A stretch of DNA of 64,000 nucleotides from Lysinibacillus fusiformis (lineage in GTDB: Bacteria; Bacillota; Bacilli; Bacillales_A; Planococcaceae), in assembly GCF_003049525.1 (NCBI RefSeq), contig NZ_PYWL01000008.1, positions 124,001 to 188,000 on the forward strand, written 5' to 3'. The notes beneath the pieces were generated by a model, which worked only from the letters and a program-made list of their open reading frames with translations, ran no database searches and was not told the origin of the DNA. The translations under genes were made by a program, and so were the position numbers. Shown here piece by piece: positions 7,505 to 16,727 of this stretch (within the stretch, counting starts at the first letter, position 1; the number at the start of each line of letters is the position of its first letter).

Positions 7505-8887
7505 TTAATGTTGGACAACTAGACAAGCTTGGGCTTTTTCAATTTGAATTTTGACTTGGTCAAAGCCAGTTCCCCCAAGGGAGTGACGGCGTCGGACAGC
7601 TGCTTCTGGCGCTAATACATCATAAATATCCGAATCAATTAGCTCGCTTTCACGCTTCATCTCATCCAATGGTAAATCTAATAAGTAAATGCCTTTTTGA
7701 ATACATGTGAACACAAGTTTACCTGTCACCTCATGTGCCTCACGGAAAGGCATACCTTTTGTAGCAAGGTAATCAGCTAGCTCTGTTGCGTTCGAGAAGT
7801 CAGCATGAACAGCTTGCTGTAAACGTTCCTTATTGACAGTCATCGTACGAACCATACCTTCAAAGATTTTCAGAGAACCAAGAATCGTATGCACTGTATC
7901 AAACATGCCTTCTTTATCTTCTTGCATATCTTTGTTGTACGTTAATGGTGTTCCCTTTAAAACCGTTAACAAGCCCATTAGATTTCCATAAACACGCCCT
8001 GTTTTGCCTCGAATGAGCTCAGCCATATCAGGATTTTTCTTTTGTGGCATAATGGAAGAACCTGTTGAAAAGGCATCATCCAATTCGATAAATTTAAATT
8101 CATCTGTAGACCATAAAATAATTTCCTCAGCAAAGCGCGATAAATGAGCCATTAACAAGGATGCATTGCTTAAAAATTCTACAATAAAGTCACGGTCACT
8201 TACAGCATCCATCGAGTTGGCATAAACATCATTAAATCCTAGTAATTCTGCTGATTTTAAACGGTCTATTGGGAATGTTGTCCCTGCCATCGCTCCTGCC
8301 CCTAATGGCAAAATATCAATGCGTTTCATGGATTCTGTGAAGCGTTGCTTATCACGCTCTAGCATCCAAAAATAGGCCATTAAATGATGGGCAAAAGAAA
8401 TTGGCTGAGCTCGTTGTAAATGTGTATAGCCCGGTGCAATCGTTTCAATATGCTCCTCGGCTTGGACTAATAAAGTTTGTTGGAATATAGCAATTAAATC
8501 AATCGTTTCCTGGACACGCTTTTTCAAAAAGAGATGCATATCCGTCGCAACTTGGTCATTACGGCTACGTCCTGTATGTAGTTTGCCACCAACAGGACCA
8601 ATTAAATCAATGAGCATCTTTTCTAAATTTAAGTGTATATCTTCATTAGCAATGCTAAATTCAAGCTCACCTGCTATTGCCTTTTCTTTCAGTTGGGCAA
8701 GACCACTAAGTATGGCCTCTACATCAGCTGTTGGTAAAATCCCTGTTGCGCCAAGCATTGTGACATGTGCAACACTACCTTCAAGATCCTCTAGCACAAG
8801 TTGTTGATCAAAGCCAATGGATGCACCGAATTCATCTACCCATGCTTCTGCTGATTTTTGGAAACGTCCACCCCAAAGTTTTGTCAT
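7505..8887 (-). CDS. argH: Argininosuccinate lyase
   Basis: 460 residues, the usual length for ArgH. It splits argininosuccinate into arginine and fumarate, the last step of arginine synthesis, in the cytosol as a tetramer. The family signature [12 protein letters not shown] (around residue 280) carries the flexible catalytic serine loop, and the N-terminal KLWGGRF and the [12 protein letters not shown] motif (around 110-121) fit precisely. The ATG at 8887 follows AAAAGGTGAG. It is the second gene after argG (80 bp gap), and a terminator follows at 7334-7366. No oddities. Confidence 0.98.
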   Translation of the reverse strand: MTKLWGGRFQKSAEAWVDEFGASIGFDQQLVLEDLEGSVAHVTMLGATGILPTADVEAILSGLAQLKEKAIAGELEFSIANEDIHLNLEKMLIDLIGPVGGKLHTGRSRNDQVATDMHLFLKKRVQETIDLIAIFQQTLLVQAEEHIETIAPGYTHLQRAQPISFAHHLMAYFWMLERDKQRFTESMKRIDILPLGAGAMAGTTFPIDRLKSAELLGFNDVYANSMDAVSDRDFIVEFLSNASLLMAHLSRFAEEIILWSTDEFKFIELDDAFSTGSSIMPQKKNPDMAELIRGKTGRVYGNLMGLLTVLKGTPLTYNKDMQEDKEGMFDTVHTILGSLKIFEGMVRTMTVNKERLQQAVHADFSNATELADYLATKGMPFREAHEVTGKLVFTCIQKGIYLLDLPLDEMKRESELIDSDIYDVLAPEAAVRRRHSLGGTGFDQVKIQIEKAQACLVVQH

Positions 8888-8967
8888 GTCAGCTCACCTT
8901 TTCCTTTATTACTTTTCAAAAGGTGTAGGTCAAGCACAAATGCCTCACCCCACCCTGCTTATTACGA

Positions 8968-10161
8968 TTACTTTTTATTAACAGCTGAGTTCACTACAGT
9001 CGGTAGACCCCATAGTTCGATAAAGCCAACAGCGGAAGCGTGGTTGAATTGATCTTCCTTCGAATATGTGGCTAATTTTTCATTGTATAGTGAATTTGGT
9101 GATTTACGTCCTTCTACAATGGCATGCCCTTTGAATAATTTCACACGCACTGTACCATTCACATATTGCTGTGATTGGGCAAGGAATGCCTCAAGTGCAT
9201 CACGTAATGGAGAGAACCATAGACCATCATAAATTAATTCAGATAGTTTTTTCTCAATAACTGGCTTGAAGTGGGCTAATTCTTTGACAAGTGTTAAATC
9301 TTCAAGCTCCTTATGAGCCGTTAACAACACCTTAGCACCAGGAATTTCATAAACCTCACGAGATTTAATACCTACTAAACGATTTTCAACGTGATCGATA
9401 CGTCCAATGCCATGTGCACCTGCAACTGCGTTTAATTCCTGAATTAAATCAGCAAGCTTCATTTCTTTTCCGTTTAAAGCAATTGGTTTACCAGCCACGA
9501 ATTCGATTTCCACATACTCTGCTTCATTTGGTGCGTTTTCTACTGAAACCGTTAAGCCATAAGCTTCTTCTGGTGGAGATACCCATGGATCTTCCATAAT
9601 GCCCGCTTCATTTGCACGACCCCATAAGTTTTGGTCAATTGAAAATGGAGAATCTAATGTTGCAGGAATAGGTACATTATGTTTCATCGCATATTCAATT
9701 TCCTCATCACGGCTCCAGCCCCACTCACGCACTGGTGCTAATACCTCTAGATCAGGATTTAATGCTTTAATAGAAACTTCAAAACGAACTTGGTCATTTC
9801 CTTTACCTGTGCAACCATGAGCTACAGCATCCGCACCTACTTGGTTCGCAATCTCAACCAATTTTTTCGCGATTAATGGACGAGAAAGAGCTGACACTAA
9901 TGGATACTTTTGTTCATACCATGTGTGTGCTTGTAATGAAATTAATGCATAGTTTTCAGCAAATTCATCCTTTGCATCCACCATATAAGATTCAATCGCT
10001 CCTACTTGTAGAGCTTTGTTTTTTACAAACTCCAGATCTTTCCCTTCACCAACGTCAAGACATACTGCGATAACGTCCCAACCTTGTTCTTTTAACCATG
10101 GAATTGCTACCGAAGTATCAAGTCCACCTGAATATGCTAGTACAACCTTTTTATTTGCCAT
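8968..10161 (-). CDS. argG: Argininosuccinate synthase
   Basis: 397 residues. It joins citrulline and aspartate with ATP hydrolysis to AMP, forming argininosuccinate. The ATP-binding P-loop [10 protein letters not shown] lies at residues 9-18, and the [12 protein letters not shown] motif (about 116-127) binds citrulline and aspartate. ATG at 10161 with a GGAGGCGC ribosome binding site. First gene of argGH. Upstream lie two AT-rich imperfect palindromes resembling ARG boxes, so repression by an ArgR/AhrC regulator with arginine is likely. The other arginine genes are not in the window. Confidence 0.98.
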   Translation of the reverse strand: MANKKVVLAYSGGLDTSVAIPWLKEQGWDVIAVCLDVGEGKDLEFVKNKALQVGAIESYMVDAKDEFAENYALISLQAHTWYEQKYPLVSALSRPLIAKKLVEIANQVGADAVAHGCTGKGNDQVRFEVSIKALNPDLEVLAPVREWGWSRDEEIEYAMKHNVPIPATLDSPFSIDQNLWGRANEAGIMEDPWVSPPEEAYGLTVSVENAPNEAEYVEIEFVAGKPIALNGKEMKLADLIQELNAVAGAHGIGRIDHVENRLVGIKSREVYEIPGAKVLLTAHKELEDLTLVKELAHFKPVIEKKLSELIYDGLWFSPLRDALEAFLAQSQQYVNGTVRVKLFKGHAIVEGRKSPNSLYNEKLATYSKEDQFNHASAVGFIELWGLPTVVNSAVNKK

Positions 10162-10190
10162 AAAAAATGCGCCTCCATTGCTCTACAGAT

Positions 10191-10206
10191 ATGTATTTTT
10201 ATACAT
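10191..10206. promoter_or_regulatory. ARG-box-like palindrome (ArgR/AhrC operator candidate) 1
   Basis: ATGTATTTTTATACAT is a near-perfect palindrome 30 bp upstream of argG and resembles the AT-rich 18-bp ARG boxes of Bacillus (CATGAATAAAAATTCAAG type). The context ahead of argGH supports the call. Confidence 0.5.
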
Positions 10207-10256
10207 TCAATTAAAAGTTTATACACGAATAGTATCATGTTATAAAAATAAAAACA

Positions 10257-10272
10257 AGTGTATTTTTATAAA
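10257..10272. promoter_or_regulatory. ARG-box-like site 2
   Basis: AGTGTATTTTTATAAA shares the core TGTATTTTTATA with the first site and lies 66 bp further upstream. ArgR hexamers typically contact paired boxes. Weaker palindrome than site 1. Confidence 0.4.
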
Positions 10273-10573
10273 TTAATAGTCTTTTATTTTTCTTATAAAA
10301 AGTCCGTTTACCCACACATTACTCTCAAGGAAATCAATGATAGATACTCGAAAAAACGCTTTTTCACTATAGACATAAATGTATACTGTATAAATTACAA
10401 CAAAAAAGAATCCAATGTATAAACTGGATTCTTGTGACACTACTAATGGATAAATAAACGAACTATCCATTTTCATCTTAATCGGTCTTTGGGAGCCAAT
10501 TGATTCATTGTTTACAAGCGAGAAGCGCTCACCCCCGCGGTAGTGTGGAAATCACCACATTGACTTTATGATG

Positions 10574-11377
10574 TCATTGGCTAGGTTTATTAGACCAAAC
10601 CTTCTTTGGATTCATCAGTATAAGTAGAAAGGCTACTATTGAATACAGGATAGCGTTATACATCATTAAAATAATTAAATTCTCGTTTATAATGCCTATA
10701 AAAAAATTGAAGAATTGATGGATCATTATAGGAATGATTAAATTTTGATTAATTGTATAGAAGGCTGTCATAATAATGGTCGTAGAAATGATGGAAAGCA
10801 TAAAGAATATGATGTATTTTAGTAGCTCCAGCCCTGTAAAACCTGTTGTGAACCAAATAGGTAAATGCCAAATTCCCCACCAAAATCCTATGATGATTGC
10901 AGATTGTAATGACCCATATTTCTTTTGGAGCTCAAGCAACGCAAAGCCTCTCCACCCTAATTCTTCTCCTATAGGTCCTGATAATAGATTTTTAAAGAAA
11001 TAATAACTAAGCATTCCCCAGGAGGAAATAGTCAAAATAGCATCAGCTTTAGTATTCTTCATAACAACAAGTAAGATGATCATAAAGATGGTGGCTTGAA
11101 TAAGCAGAACAGAAAGAATGACAGAAAATCGAAGTTGATTTTTAAATTTTTGTTTCACGAAATGTAAAAAATGCTGCCCTGGATAAATTTTTGAAAATAG
11201 TATGGCAAAGGCAAAAGTCGATGACCATGCAGATAGACAGCGTACTATATCGAATACCCATGTTGGAAAGCCTAACATTTTAACGGCTCCTACAAGGCAA
11301 AAAAGTGGCAAAAAGATGATATTAGTCAGGATAATGAAACTCGCTACTGGTCTTTTTAGCTTCTTTTTTTTGTTCAT
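10574..11377 (-). CDS. CPBP family intramembrane protease
   Basis: 267 residues with about seven or eight membrane segments. It has the Abi/CAAX protease (CPBP, Rce1-like) signatures: GEELGWRG (around residue 138, the EExxxR motif), then a conserved WHLPIW and later MIHQFFN with the metal-site histidines. Members cleave within or near the membrane; in Gram-positives some give self-immunity to peptides or process prenylated or signal proteins. ATG at 11377 after a GGGGGATTT ribosome binding site. The promoter just upstream has a 19-bp spacer with a dyad, typical of MerR control, and the gene next upstream encodes a MerR regulator. The substrate is unknown. Confidence 0.85.
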   Translation of the reverse strand: MNKKKKLKRPVASFIILTNIIFLPLFCLVGAVKMLGFPTWVFDIVRCLSAWSSTFAFAILFSKIYPGQHFLHFVKQKFKNQLRFSVILSVLLIQATIFMIILLVVMKNTKADAILTISSWGMLSYYFFKNLLSGPIGEELGWRGFALLELQKKYGSLQSAIIIGFWWGIWHLPIWFTTGFTGLELLKYIIFFMLSIISTTIIMTAFYTINQNLIIPIMIHQFFNFFIGIINENLIILMMYNAILYSIVAFLLILMNPKKVWSNKPSQ

Positions 11378-11411
11378 ATAATAAATCCCCCGTTTCGTTC
11401 TGAATACTTTC

Positions 11412-11442
11412 AGCTTAAACCTGGGGGTTGCTCACAGGTCAA
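11412..11442 (-). promoter_or_regulatory. MerR-type promoter/operator of the CPBP protease gene
   Basis: On the minus strand TTGACC (11442-11437) and TAAGCT (11417-11412) are separated by 19 bp, the overlong spacer typical of MerR-activated promoters. The spacer contains an ACCTG/CAGGT inverted repeat. It lies between the MerR gene and the protease gene. Confidence 0.65.
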
Positions 11443-11463
11443 TACATATTTCCATCTATCACT

Positions 11464-12258
11464 CTATTTTATGGGAACATATATTTCTAAAAATATTCGT
11501 TCTAGTCCTCCCTCGAAAGTAGCTAGTAATAAGTTAATATAAACGAGACCTAAAAGTTCATAGCCATTTTCTTTGGCTACTCTTCGAATTGTTGCTTCCA
11601 CTTGGTCGTCTGTATTTTTGCCACCCGTCGACCATCTTCCATCTTCAATGACAGTATATAAACAGGTAGGATGATATAAAACTTGCTCTTGTAACGCTTT
11701 CTCGTTTTCTTCTAGCTTTCGCACAATCATAAATTTATCTTCCTGCATGCCTTGTTCATTAAACTGTATTACTCTTCTTAACGATGTCAGGATAACCGCT
11801 TTTTTTAAACTGTCTGTATTTTCTTTAAGTGCGTCATATTCTTCATAAGCTGTATAATGGTCTATTACGCCTAACATGGCTAGTGGTTTCATTTCTTTTA
11901 TCGTAAAGGTACCTAAGTATTGTTGAATTTTTTGGCAATCCTCTTGTGCATTTTGGAGTTTTTTTAACAGTAGGTTTTTATAGGCTATCTCCTCTAACAC
12001 CTGTTGTTCTTTCTCCTCTAATAGGAGTTGGATTCCCTCAATACTCATGCCTTTTCTTACTTCTTGTATTCGTTTAATTTCAAAATCCAATTCTCGATAA
12101 AAATTGACGGTTGTTAAATTATATATATCCAATTGATTGTATGTTCTATAGCCATTCTCACTATTTTGTTGAGGCTTAACCAATTCCTTTTCCTCATAAT
12201 ATTTGATCGTATCTCTAGAAATGCCTAAAAATTTTGCCACTTGTCCAATTGTATACAT
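11464..12258 (-). CDS. MerR family transcriptional regulator with GyrI-like effector domain
   Basis: 264 residues. The N-terminus (YTIGQVAKFLGISRDTIKYYEEKELVKP) is a MerR winged-helix DNA-binding domain (1-70), followed by a coiled-coil dimerisation helix (about 75-115) and a C-terminal region (about 120-264) of the GyrI/BmrR effector-binding type, which often binds amphipathic drugs. The arrangement resembles TipA/BmrR multidrug sensors. The ATG at 12258 follows an AAAAGGGGGG ribosome binding site. The overlong promoter at 11412-11442 just downstream, in front of the CPBP protease gene, is its likely target. The ligand is not known. Confidence 0.88.
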   Translation of the reverse strand: MYTIGQVAKFLGISRDTIKYYEEKELVKPQQNSENGYRTYNQLDIYNLTTVNFYRELDFEIKRIQEVRKGMSIEGIQLLLEEKEQQVLEEIAYKNLLLKKLQNAQEDCQKIQQYLGTFTIKEMKPLAMLGVIDHYTAYEEYDALKENTDSLKKAVILTSLRRVIQFNEQGMQEDKFMIVRKLEENEKALQEQVLYHPTCLYTVIEDGRWSTGGKNTDDQVEATIRRVAKENGYELLGLVYINLLLATFEGGLERIFLEIYVPIK

Positions 12259-12284
12259 AATACCCCCCTTTTCTTAGCCAGTAT

Positions 12285-12321
12285 GAAAAAACTGTAGACA
12301 TGAAAAGTACATGCTTACAGT
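12285..12321 (-). terminator. Intrinsic terminator of the MBL-fold/SDR operon
   Basis: Arms ACTGTAGACATG (12291-12302) and CATGCTTACAGT (12310-12321), near-perfect, followed on the minus strand by TTTTTT. It separates the SDR gene from the MerR gene. Confidence 0.75.
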
Positions 12322-12331
12322 TAGATGTTCA

Positions 12332-13081
12332 TTATTTTTTATGGAAAAATGATTTCCCTAACAACTCAATGGTTGCAGGTGCCAGTGCATACAGTTTACT
12401 TGATAGCCCCATGATTTTGGGGAGGTTGACCTCTCGAACTGGGCGCTCAATTGTTTTAATTGTCGCCTGTGCCACTTCATCAGCTGATAATAAAAATCTA
12501 CCTAAAGATTCGCGATAGCCACTTTGATCATTGGCCTTGTCTAAAAATGGTGTATCAACCGGACCCGGGTGAATAGCCGTTACTTTTACATGATATGGCG
12601 CAAGCTCCATCCGTAGTCCATTTGTAAATCCTACAATCGCATGTTTGGTTGCTGCATAAACACTTGCTTTCGGAGTGGCGACCTTGCCAGCCTGAGACCC
12701 AATAAAAATCAAATGCCCTTGATTTTGCTCCATCATCTTGGAAGCTAACCGTTTCGCAAGGTAAATAGGTACACTAATATTCACTTCAATCATTTGTGCA
12801 ATATCCTCATCCATTAACTTTGGAGCCTCAGCAAATTTTCCAACACCAGCTGATAGGATGGCGACATCAATGGGTGGAAGCTGGGCACAAACAGCGTCGA
12901 GTGTATGTAAATGGGTTAAATCAGCTTGAATGACTTTGGCTCCCAAACGTTCTAAAACTTTTAAAGCTACAGCATTGCGGCCTGTGGCATAAACGGTATG
13001 ACCTTGCGCTACTAGTAACTCCGTTATTTTTAAGCCTACACCACTTGTTGCCCCTGTCACAAAGATCGTCTTACTATTCAT
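12332..13081 (-). CDS. Short-chain dehydrogenase/reductase
   Basis: 249 residues, classical SDR. The NAD(P)-binding motif TGATSGVG (residues 10-17), the NAG-equivalent LSAGVG (about 76-81), a catalytic serine in IGSQAGK and the YAATK motif with catalytic Tyr and Lys (about 142-147), followed by HPGPVDTPF, are all present. Basic Arg after the first strand (TGRN) suggests NADP. It oxidises or reduces an unknown alcohol/ketone in the cytosol. It starts 8 bp after the MBL-fold hydrolase gene and ends at an intrinsic terminator, so these two form an operon. Confidence 0.88.
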   Translation of the reverse strand: MNSKTIFVTGATSGVGLKITELLVAQGHTVYATGRNAVALKVLERLGAKVIQADLTHLHTLDAVCAQLPPIDVAILSAGVGKFAEAPKLMDEDIAQMIEVNISVPIYLAKRLASKMMEQNQGHLIFIGSQAGKVATPKASVYAATKHAIVGFTNGLRMELAPYHVKVTAIHPGPVDTPFLDKANDQSGYRESLGRFLLSADEVAQATIKTIERPVREVNLPKIMGLSSKLYALAPATIELLGKSFFHKK

Positions 13082-13089
13082 ATATAGTC

Positions 13090-14037
13090 CTACTTTCTTT
13101 TAAATAAATAGATGCCTTCTTCTGTCTTCGTTGAAGTAATATAATTATTTGCCTCTAAATAATCTAAATGCCCCAACGTTTTGGACAGTGTTAAACCAAG
13201 CATATGCTGGAAGATAGCTGGATACAATCGTTTCGTCACTTGCACAACCGTTAATTGATCTTCCCCTAGTAATTCACAAACTTTCATAGATTGCTGATGC
13301 TGTCTTTCTAGTCGTTTATCAATTAAGATCGGAATGTCTTGTAGTTCAGCCCCATGTCCTGTATACATCATTTTGACAGGCAATTGGCGTAAAATTTCTA
13401 GCGATTCATTATATTGTAATAATGATTTTGTGCGTCCCAATGAATGATCTAATGGTGGCTCAATTAAAGGGTTCGGCGTTATTTTTTCAAGTAATAAATC
13501 TCCGCCAATCACATGATGTGTTTGTTCATCCCAAAAAATAAAATGGCTTTGTGCATGCCCTAATGTTTCAATTGCCTTTAATCCTGGATGCCCAGGTACT
13601 TCATCTCCATCCGTCAAAATTTGTGTCAATGGACGTTCACCTACAAGCTCTAATTCGCGACGAACATGTACACTTTTAGCAATATACTCTTGTGGTACCC
13701 CATGTTCAAATAAACGTTCACTGTAAAATTGCTCGTGATAACGTAAAAACTCCTCGTCATGACGAAGCCACTTATCATTATAGGCATGACCTAAAATTTC
13801 AGCATGTGGAAATGCATCGACCCATCCCGCATGATCAGGGTGATGATGGGTGAGCACAACTTGTTCAATATCTCGCATATCGTAGCCTGCGGCGCGAATC
13901 CCCCATTTCAGAGCATCATAGGCTTCTACCGTTTTTGGTCCAACATCAAAAATGCTAAGTGCATCACCTTTCACAATAAATGCATTGACATCTCCTACTT
14001 CATAAGGTGTTGGTATTTCGATTTTGTATATAGACAA
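13090..14037 (-). CDS. MBL-fold metallo-hydrolase
   Basis: 315 residues from a TTG at 14037, preferred because AAAGGGGGAG stands 6 bases upstream; the ATG at 14079 has no ribosome binding site. The zinc motif THHHPDHAGW (around residue 63) defines the metallo-beta-lactamase fold, with further metal ligands in GHAQSHFIFW, GGDLLL and a final YTGHGAEL. The C-terminal 80 residues form a winged-helix-like extension seen in LACTB2/YflN-like proteins. Members hydrolyse thioesters, lactones or nucleic acids; a function cannot be chosen. Forms an operon with the SDR downstream. Confidence 0.85.
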   Translation of the reverse strand: MSIYKIEIPTPYEVGDVNAFIVKGDALSIFDVGPKTVEAYDALKWGIRAAGYDMRDIEQVVLTHHHPDHAGWVDAFPHAEILGHAYNDKWLRHDEEFLRYHEQFYSERLFEHGVPQEYIAKSVHVRRELELVGERPLTQILTDGDEVPGHPGLKAIETLGHAQSHFIFWDEQTHHVIGGDLLLEKITPNPLIEPPLDHSLGRTKSLLQYNESLEILRQLPVKMMYTGHGAELQDIPILIDKRLERQHQQSMKVCELLGEDQLTVVQVTKRLYPAIFQHMLGLTLSKTLGHLDYLEANNYITSTKTEEGIYLFKRK

Positions 14038-14164
14038 AGTTGTCTCCCCCTTTTTACTCGCTAGTGAATACTGATTCATTCTATTTTACAAGTTTTTTCT
14101 GTTTTCGTCATCTTCCTGTTGACAGGTTGCTTATCCATCACTATAATTTTGAATAATCTAATTA

Positions 14165-14403
14165 TTAATGTGCGTTGAAGAAGCCGAGTACGTAATTGGT
14201 GAAGGTGTTAGAGAGTGTTACATTTGCTGAGAGTAACATCACCCACTCCCATTACCGAACCTATTTCTGAGCAGTTATGCAAACATAACCGTATCCCTTG
14301 CGATAAAAGGGCTAAGAGTTGTGCCAACATTGGCAAACAAAGGTGGTACCGCGGAAACAAAAGCGTTTTCGTCCTTCTAAATAAGGACGAGAGCGCTTTT
14401 TTA
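14165..14403 (+). promoter_or_regulatory. T-box leader, proline specific (specifier CCU)
   Basis: The leader of proC contains the T-box core AAGGTGGTACCGCGG (about 14340-14354), which pairs with the uncharged tRNA acceptor end, and a Stem I region with GAGTA and a specifier loop GAA-CCT-ATTTCTGAG in which CCT (14260-14262) is the proline codon. A terminator with T tail follows (14360-14403). Proline starvation should let uncharged tRNA-Pro stabilise the antiterminator and switch on proC. Confidence 0.9.
14360..14403 (+). terminator. Regulated terminator of the proC T-box
   Basis: Long stem with arms AAAAGCGTTTTCGTCCTT and AAGGACGAGAGCGCTTTT (one or two mismatches) and a T run at 14397-14403, 22 bp before the proC start. 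Its 5' side is preceded by the T-box sequence that forms the alternative antiterminator. Confidence 0.88.
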
Positions 14404-14425
14404 TTTTGAACTGGAGGTTTTATTC

Positions 14426-15229
14426 ATGAAAAAAATTTTATTTATCGGTGCGGGGTCAATGGCAGAGGCATTGATTCAAGGGTGGATAAAGCAAAAGGTA
14501 TTTTCACCACAGGAAATTTACGTCACCAATCGCTCTGACAAAGAACGTCTACATTTTTTACAAGAAACATATGGCATTCACTGCATGTTTGATCAGGCCA
14601 TTTTTCGTCAGGCAGATCTAATCATTTTGGCGATGAAGCCAAAAGACGCAATTTCAGCAATGCGTGAGTTAAAACCAAAAATCACAGCACAGTCTGCGAT
14701 TCTGTCCATTCTAGCAGGTATTGGGATAGGGACGATTACTGAACTTTTAGGGAGCCGTCCAGTCGCACGAGTGATGCCTAACACGTCTGCCACTATCGGT
14801 ATGTCCGCAAGCGGCATTGCATTTAATAACGAAGTATCTACTGCACAGCGTATTCTTTTTCTCCAGTTATTAGAGGCTGTTGGCTCCGTTATTGAAGTAG
14901 AAGAGGATCAATTACATGCAGTCACAGCCCTTTCAGGTAGTGGTCCTGCTTATATTTATTATTTAATGGAAGCGTTCGAGCGTGTAGGAACAGAGGTAGG
15001 TCTATCCAAAGATACAGTACGATTGTTGATGACACAAACACTTGCTGGTACTGCTGAAATGCTCAAGCAATCCGTAGATGAGCCGGATGTCCTACGCAAA
15101 AAAGTAACAAGCCCTGGCGGGACAACTGAGGCGGGGATTCAAGCGCTAGAGCAATATCAATTTAATGAGGCGATTGAAGCTTGTATTAAAGAAGCAGAAG
15201 CACGATCTCGTTCACTTGCAAATGGATAA
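14426..15229 (+). CDS. proC: Pyrroline-5-carboxylate reductase
   Basis: 267 residues. It reduces 1-pyrroline-5-carboxylate to proline with NAD(P)H, the last step of proline synthesis. N-terminal dinucleotide motif FIGAGSMAEALI (residues 5-16); C-terminal dimer domain with the family signature SGSGPAYIYYLMEAF, and KKVTSPGGTTEAGI near the end, which binds the substrate. The ATG at 14426 follows CTGGAGG. A proline-specific T-box leader controls it. It stands alone, without proB or proA next to it, so this is the biosynthetic ProI/ProC type regulated on its own. Confidence 0.97.
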   Translation: MKKILFIGAGSMAEALIQGWIKQKVFSPQEIYVTNRSDKERLHFLQETYGIHCMFDQAIFRQADLIILAMKPKDAISAMRELKPKITAQSAILSILAGIGIGTITELLGSRPVARVMPNTSATIGMSASGIAFNNEVSTAQRILFLQLLEAVGSVIEVEEDQLHAVTALSGSGPAYIYYLMEAFERVGTEVGLSKDTVRLLMTQTLAGTAEMLKQSVDEPDVLRKKVTSPGGTTEAGIQALEQYQFNEAIEACIKEAEARSRSLANG

Positions 15230-15277
15230 CATTAGGTGCAAAATAAAGTTTATCACTAGGAATTAGGGGGCTTTATT

Positions 15278-16288
15278 TTGAGTAAATTATTCGAACCTTA
15301 TCAATTACAATCGATTTCCTTAAAAAACCGTGTTGTCATGGCACCAATGTGTATGTATTCAGCCGAGGATGATGGTATGGTCACACCTTTCCATCAAGTC
15401 CATTATGCGACACGGGCAGCTGGGCAAGTAGGATTAATCATTTTAGAAGCTACGGGTGTTGTACCAGAAGGTCGTATCTCCAACAAGGATTTAGGCATTT
15501 GGGATGACGCGCATATTGAAGGCTTACGTCAATTAGTAGAGGGCATGAAAGCATATGGGGCTAAAACAGGCATCCAGCTTGGTCATGCTGGACGTAAAGC
15601 AGCAATAGATGGCGAAATTTTTGCCCCATCAGCAATTGCCTTTAGTTCAGACTATCAAACACCAACAGCCATGTCTGAAGAGGACATTCATCATGTGATT
15701 GAAGCGTTTAAACAAGCGGCTATTCGTGCGGCAAAGGCAGGCTTTGACGTACTAGAAATTCATGGAGCACATGGCTATTTAATCAGTGAGTTTTTATCGC
15801 CTGCTACGAACAAACGTGAAGATCAATATGGTGGCTCACAGGAAAATCGCTATCGTATATTGCGCCAAATCATCGATGCTATTCGCAGTGTTTGGGATGG
15901 GCCATTATTGGTACGTGTTTCTGCAGAAGATTACGCAGAGGATGGCACTACAATGGAAGATTTCATCGTCTTTAGCCGCTGGATGAAGTCACAAGGAGTA
16001 GACCTAGTAGATGTATCAACAGGTGGCGTTGTCCCTGCTGCTATCAATGTTTTTCCAGGTTACCAAGTTTCTCATGCTGAAGCCATCAAACATGGGGCTG
16101 ATATCCCTACTGGTGCAGTGGGCCTTATTACAACAGCCATTCAAGCCGAAGAAATTTTGCAAAATAATCGTGCAGATTTAATTTTCTTAGCTCGTGTTTT
16201 ACTCCGTGAGCCGTACTGGCCCCTCCATGCAGCTAAAGAATTAAGCGAAGAACTGCAACCACCCGTACAATATGTTCGTGGTTGGTAA
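15278..16288 (+). CDS. namA: NADPH dehydrogenase, YqjM-like old yellow enzyme
   Basis: 336 residues from a TTG at 15278 (AGGGGG upstream). FMN-binding TIM barrel that reduces the C=C bond of alpha,beta-unsaturated carbonyls, nitroesters and nitroaromatics. It shows the YqjM features: APMCMYS (redox-tuning Cys near residue 25), QLGHAGRKA (His-type substrate anion site with GxxGRK), EIHGAHGYL, and RVSAEDY in the barrel. The gene lies 48 bp after proC with no terminator between, so it may be partly co-transcribed. A strong terminator follows. Function: detoxification of electrophiles, as inferred for B. subtilis YqjM. Confidence 0.93.
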   Translation: MSKLFEPYQLQSISLKNRVVMAPMCMYSAEDDGMVTPFHQVHYATRAAGQVGLIILEATGVVPEGRISNKDLGIWDDAHIEGLRQLVEGMKAYGAKTGIQLGHAGRKAAIDGEIFAPSAIAFSSDYQTPTAMSEEDIHHVIEAFKQAAIRAAKAGFDVLEIHGAHGYLISEFLSPATNKREDQYGGSQENRYRILRQIIDAIRSVWDGPLLVRVSAEDYAEDGTTMEDFIVFSRWMKSQGVDLVDVSTGGVVPAAINVFPGYQVSHAEAIKHGADIPTGAVGLITTAIQAEEILQNNRADLIFLARVLLREPYWPLHAAKELSEELQPPVQYVRGW

Positions 16289-16303
16289 TCCTCTTTCCAT
16301 AAC

Positions 16304-16333
16304 AAAACAGCTTGTGCGTTCACAAGCTGTTTT
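16304..16333. terminator. Bidirectional intrinsic terminator (namA / DUF1450 gene)
   Basis: Perfect arms AAAACAGCTTGTG (16304-16316) and CACAAGCTGTTTT (16321-16333) with a 4-base loop; A run on the left and T run on the right let it serve both converging genes. Confidence 0.88.
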
Positions 16334-16337
16334 TTAA

Positions 16338-16616
16338 TTAGAACAGTGGATTTTGTTTGATTTCTTCATCAATAGCCTGTACTAATGCCTCCGCATCATC
16401 CGCAGTGACGATTTCTCCGTTCACAATAGCAAAAATACCTTGCTCACAGATTTCACAATGCGATGTACAACCCGATTCCTCGATGTCAATATCATCACGT
16501 TCTAGTAAGACATCATATGCATCTGCCGCACCTAGCGATAAATTCGTGATGCAAAACTCAACTCTATTTTTTAATGGCTGTGAATCTTTCTTCTTTTTAA
16601 AAAGAGAAAATACCAT
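16338..16616 (-). CDS. DUF1450 family protein (YuzB-like)
   Basis: 92 residues, soluble. The pattern VEFCITNLSLGA...YGCTSHC.. (here SGCTSHCEIC) ...FAIVNGEIVTADDAEALVQAI is that of the DUF1450/YuzB family. Four cysteines (in EFCIT, and CTSHCEIC near residues 50-57) could hold an iron-sulfur cluster or zinc, as in the thioredoxin-like [2Fe-2S] ferredoxins which it resembles in layout; this is inference. A lysine-rich N-terminal tail (FKKKKDSQPLK) is extra compared with the shorter family members. Own promoter; shared terminator with namA. Confidence 0.8.
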   Translation of the reverse strand: MVFSLFKKKKDSQPLKNRVEFCITNLSLGAADAYDVLLERDDIDIEESGCTSHCEICEQGIFAIVNGEIVTADDAEALVQAIDEEIKQNPLF

Positions 16617-16727
16617 GTTTATTCCCCCTTACAAACTATCATCTATCATACCATAATGGGACACTTTCTATGAAAACCCTTACAAACATTTCTCTCACAT
16701 TTCCCTCATTTTTGAACATCATGTGAA

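Larger units (their letters stand above)
10162..10573. other. Intergenic region upstream of argG
   Basis: About 410 bp. The part nearest argG holds the promoter and the ARG-box-like sites at 10191-10206 and 10257-10272. The rest contains only a 67-codon hydrophobic minus-strand frame (10273-10476) without a ribosome binding site, judged not a gene. No clear terminator for the CPBP protease gene was found here. Confidence 0.5.

Noticed and set aside
10273..10476. 67-codon hydrophobic minus-strand frame
   Set aside because: No ribosome binding site, no recognised family, AT-rich region where such frames arise by chance.
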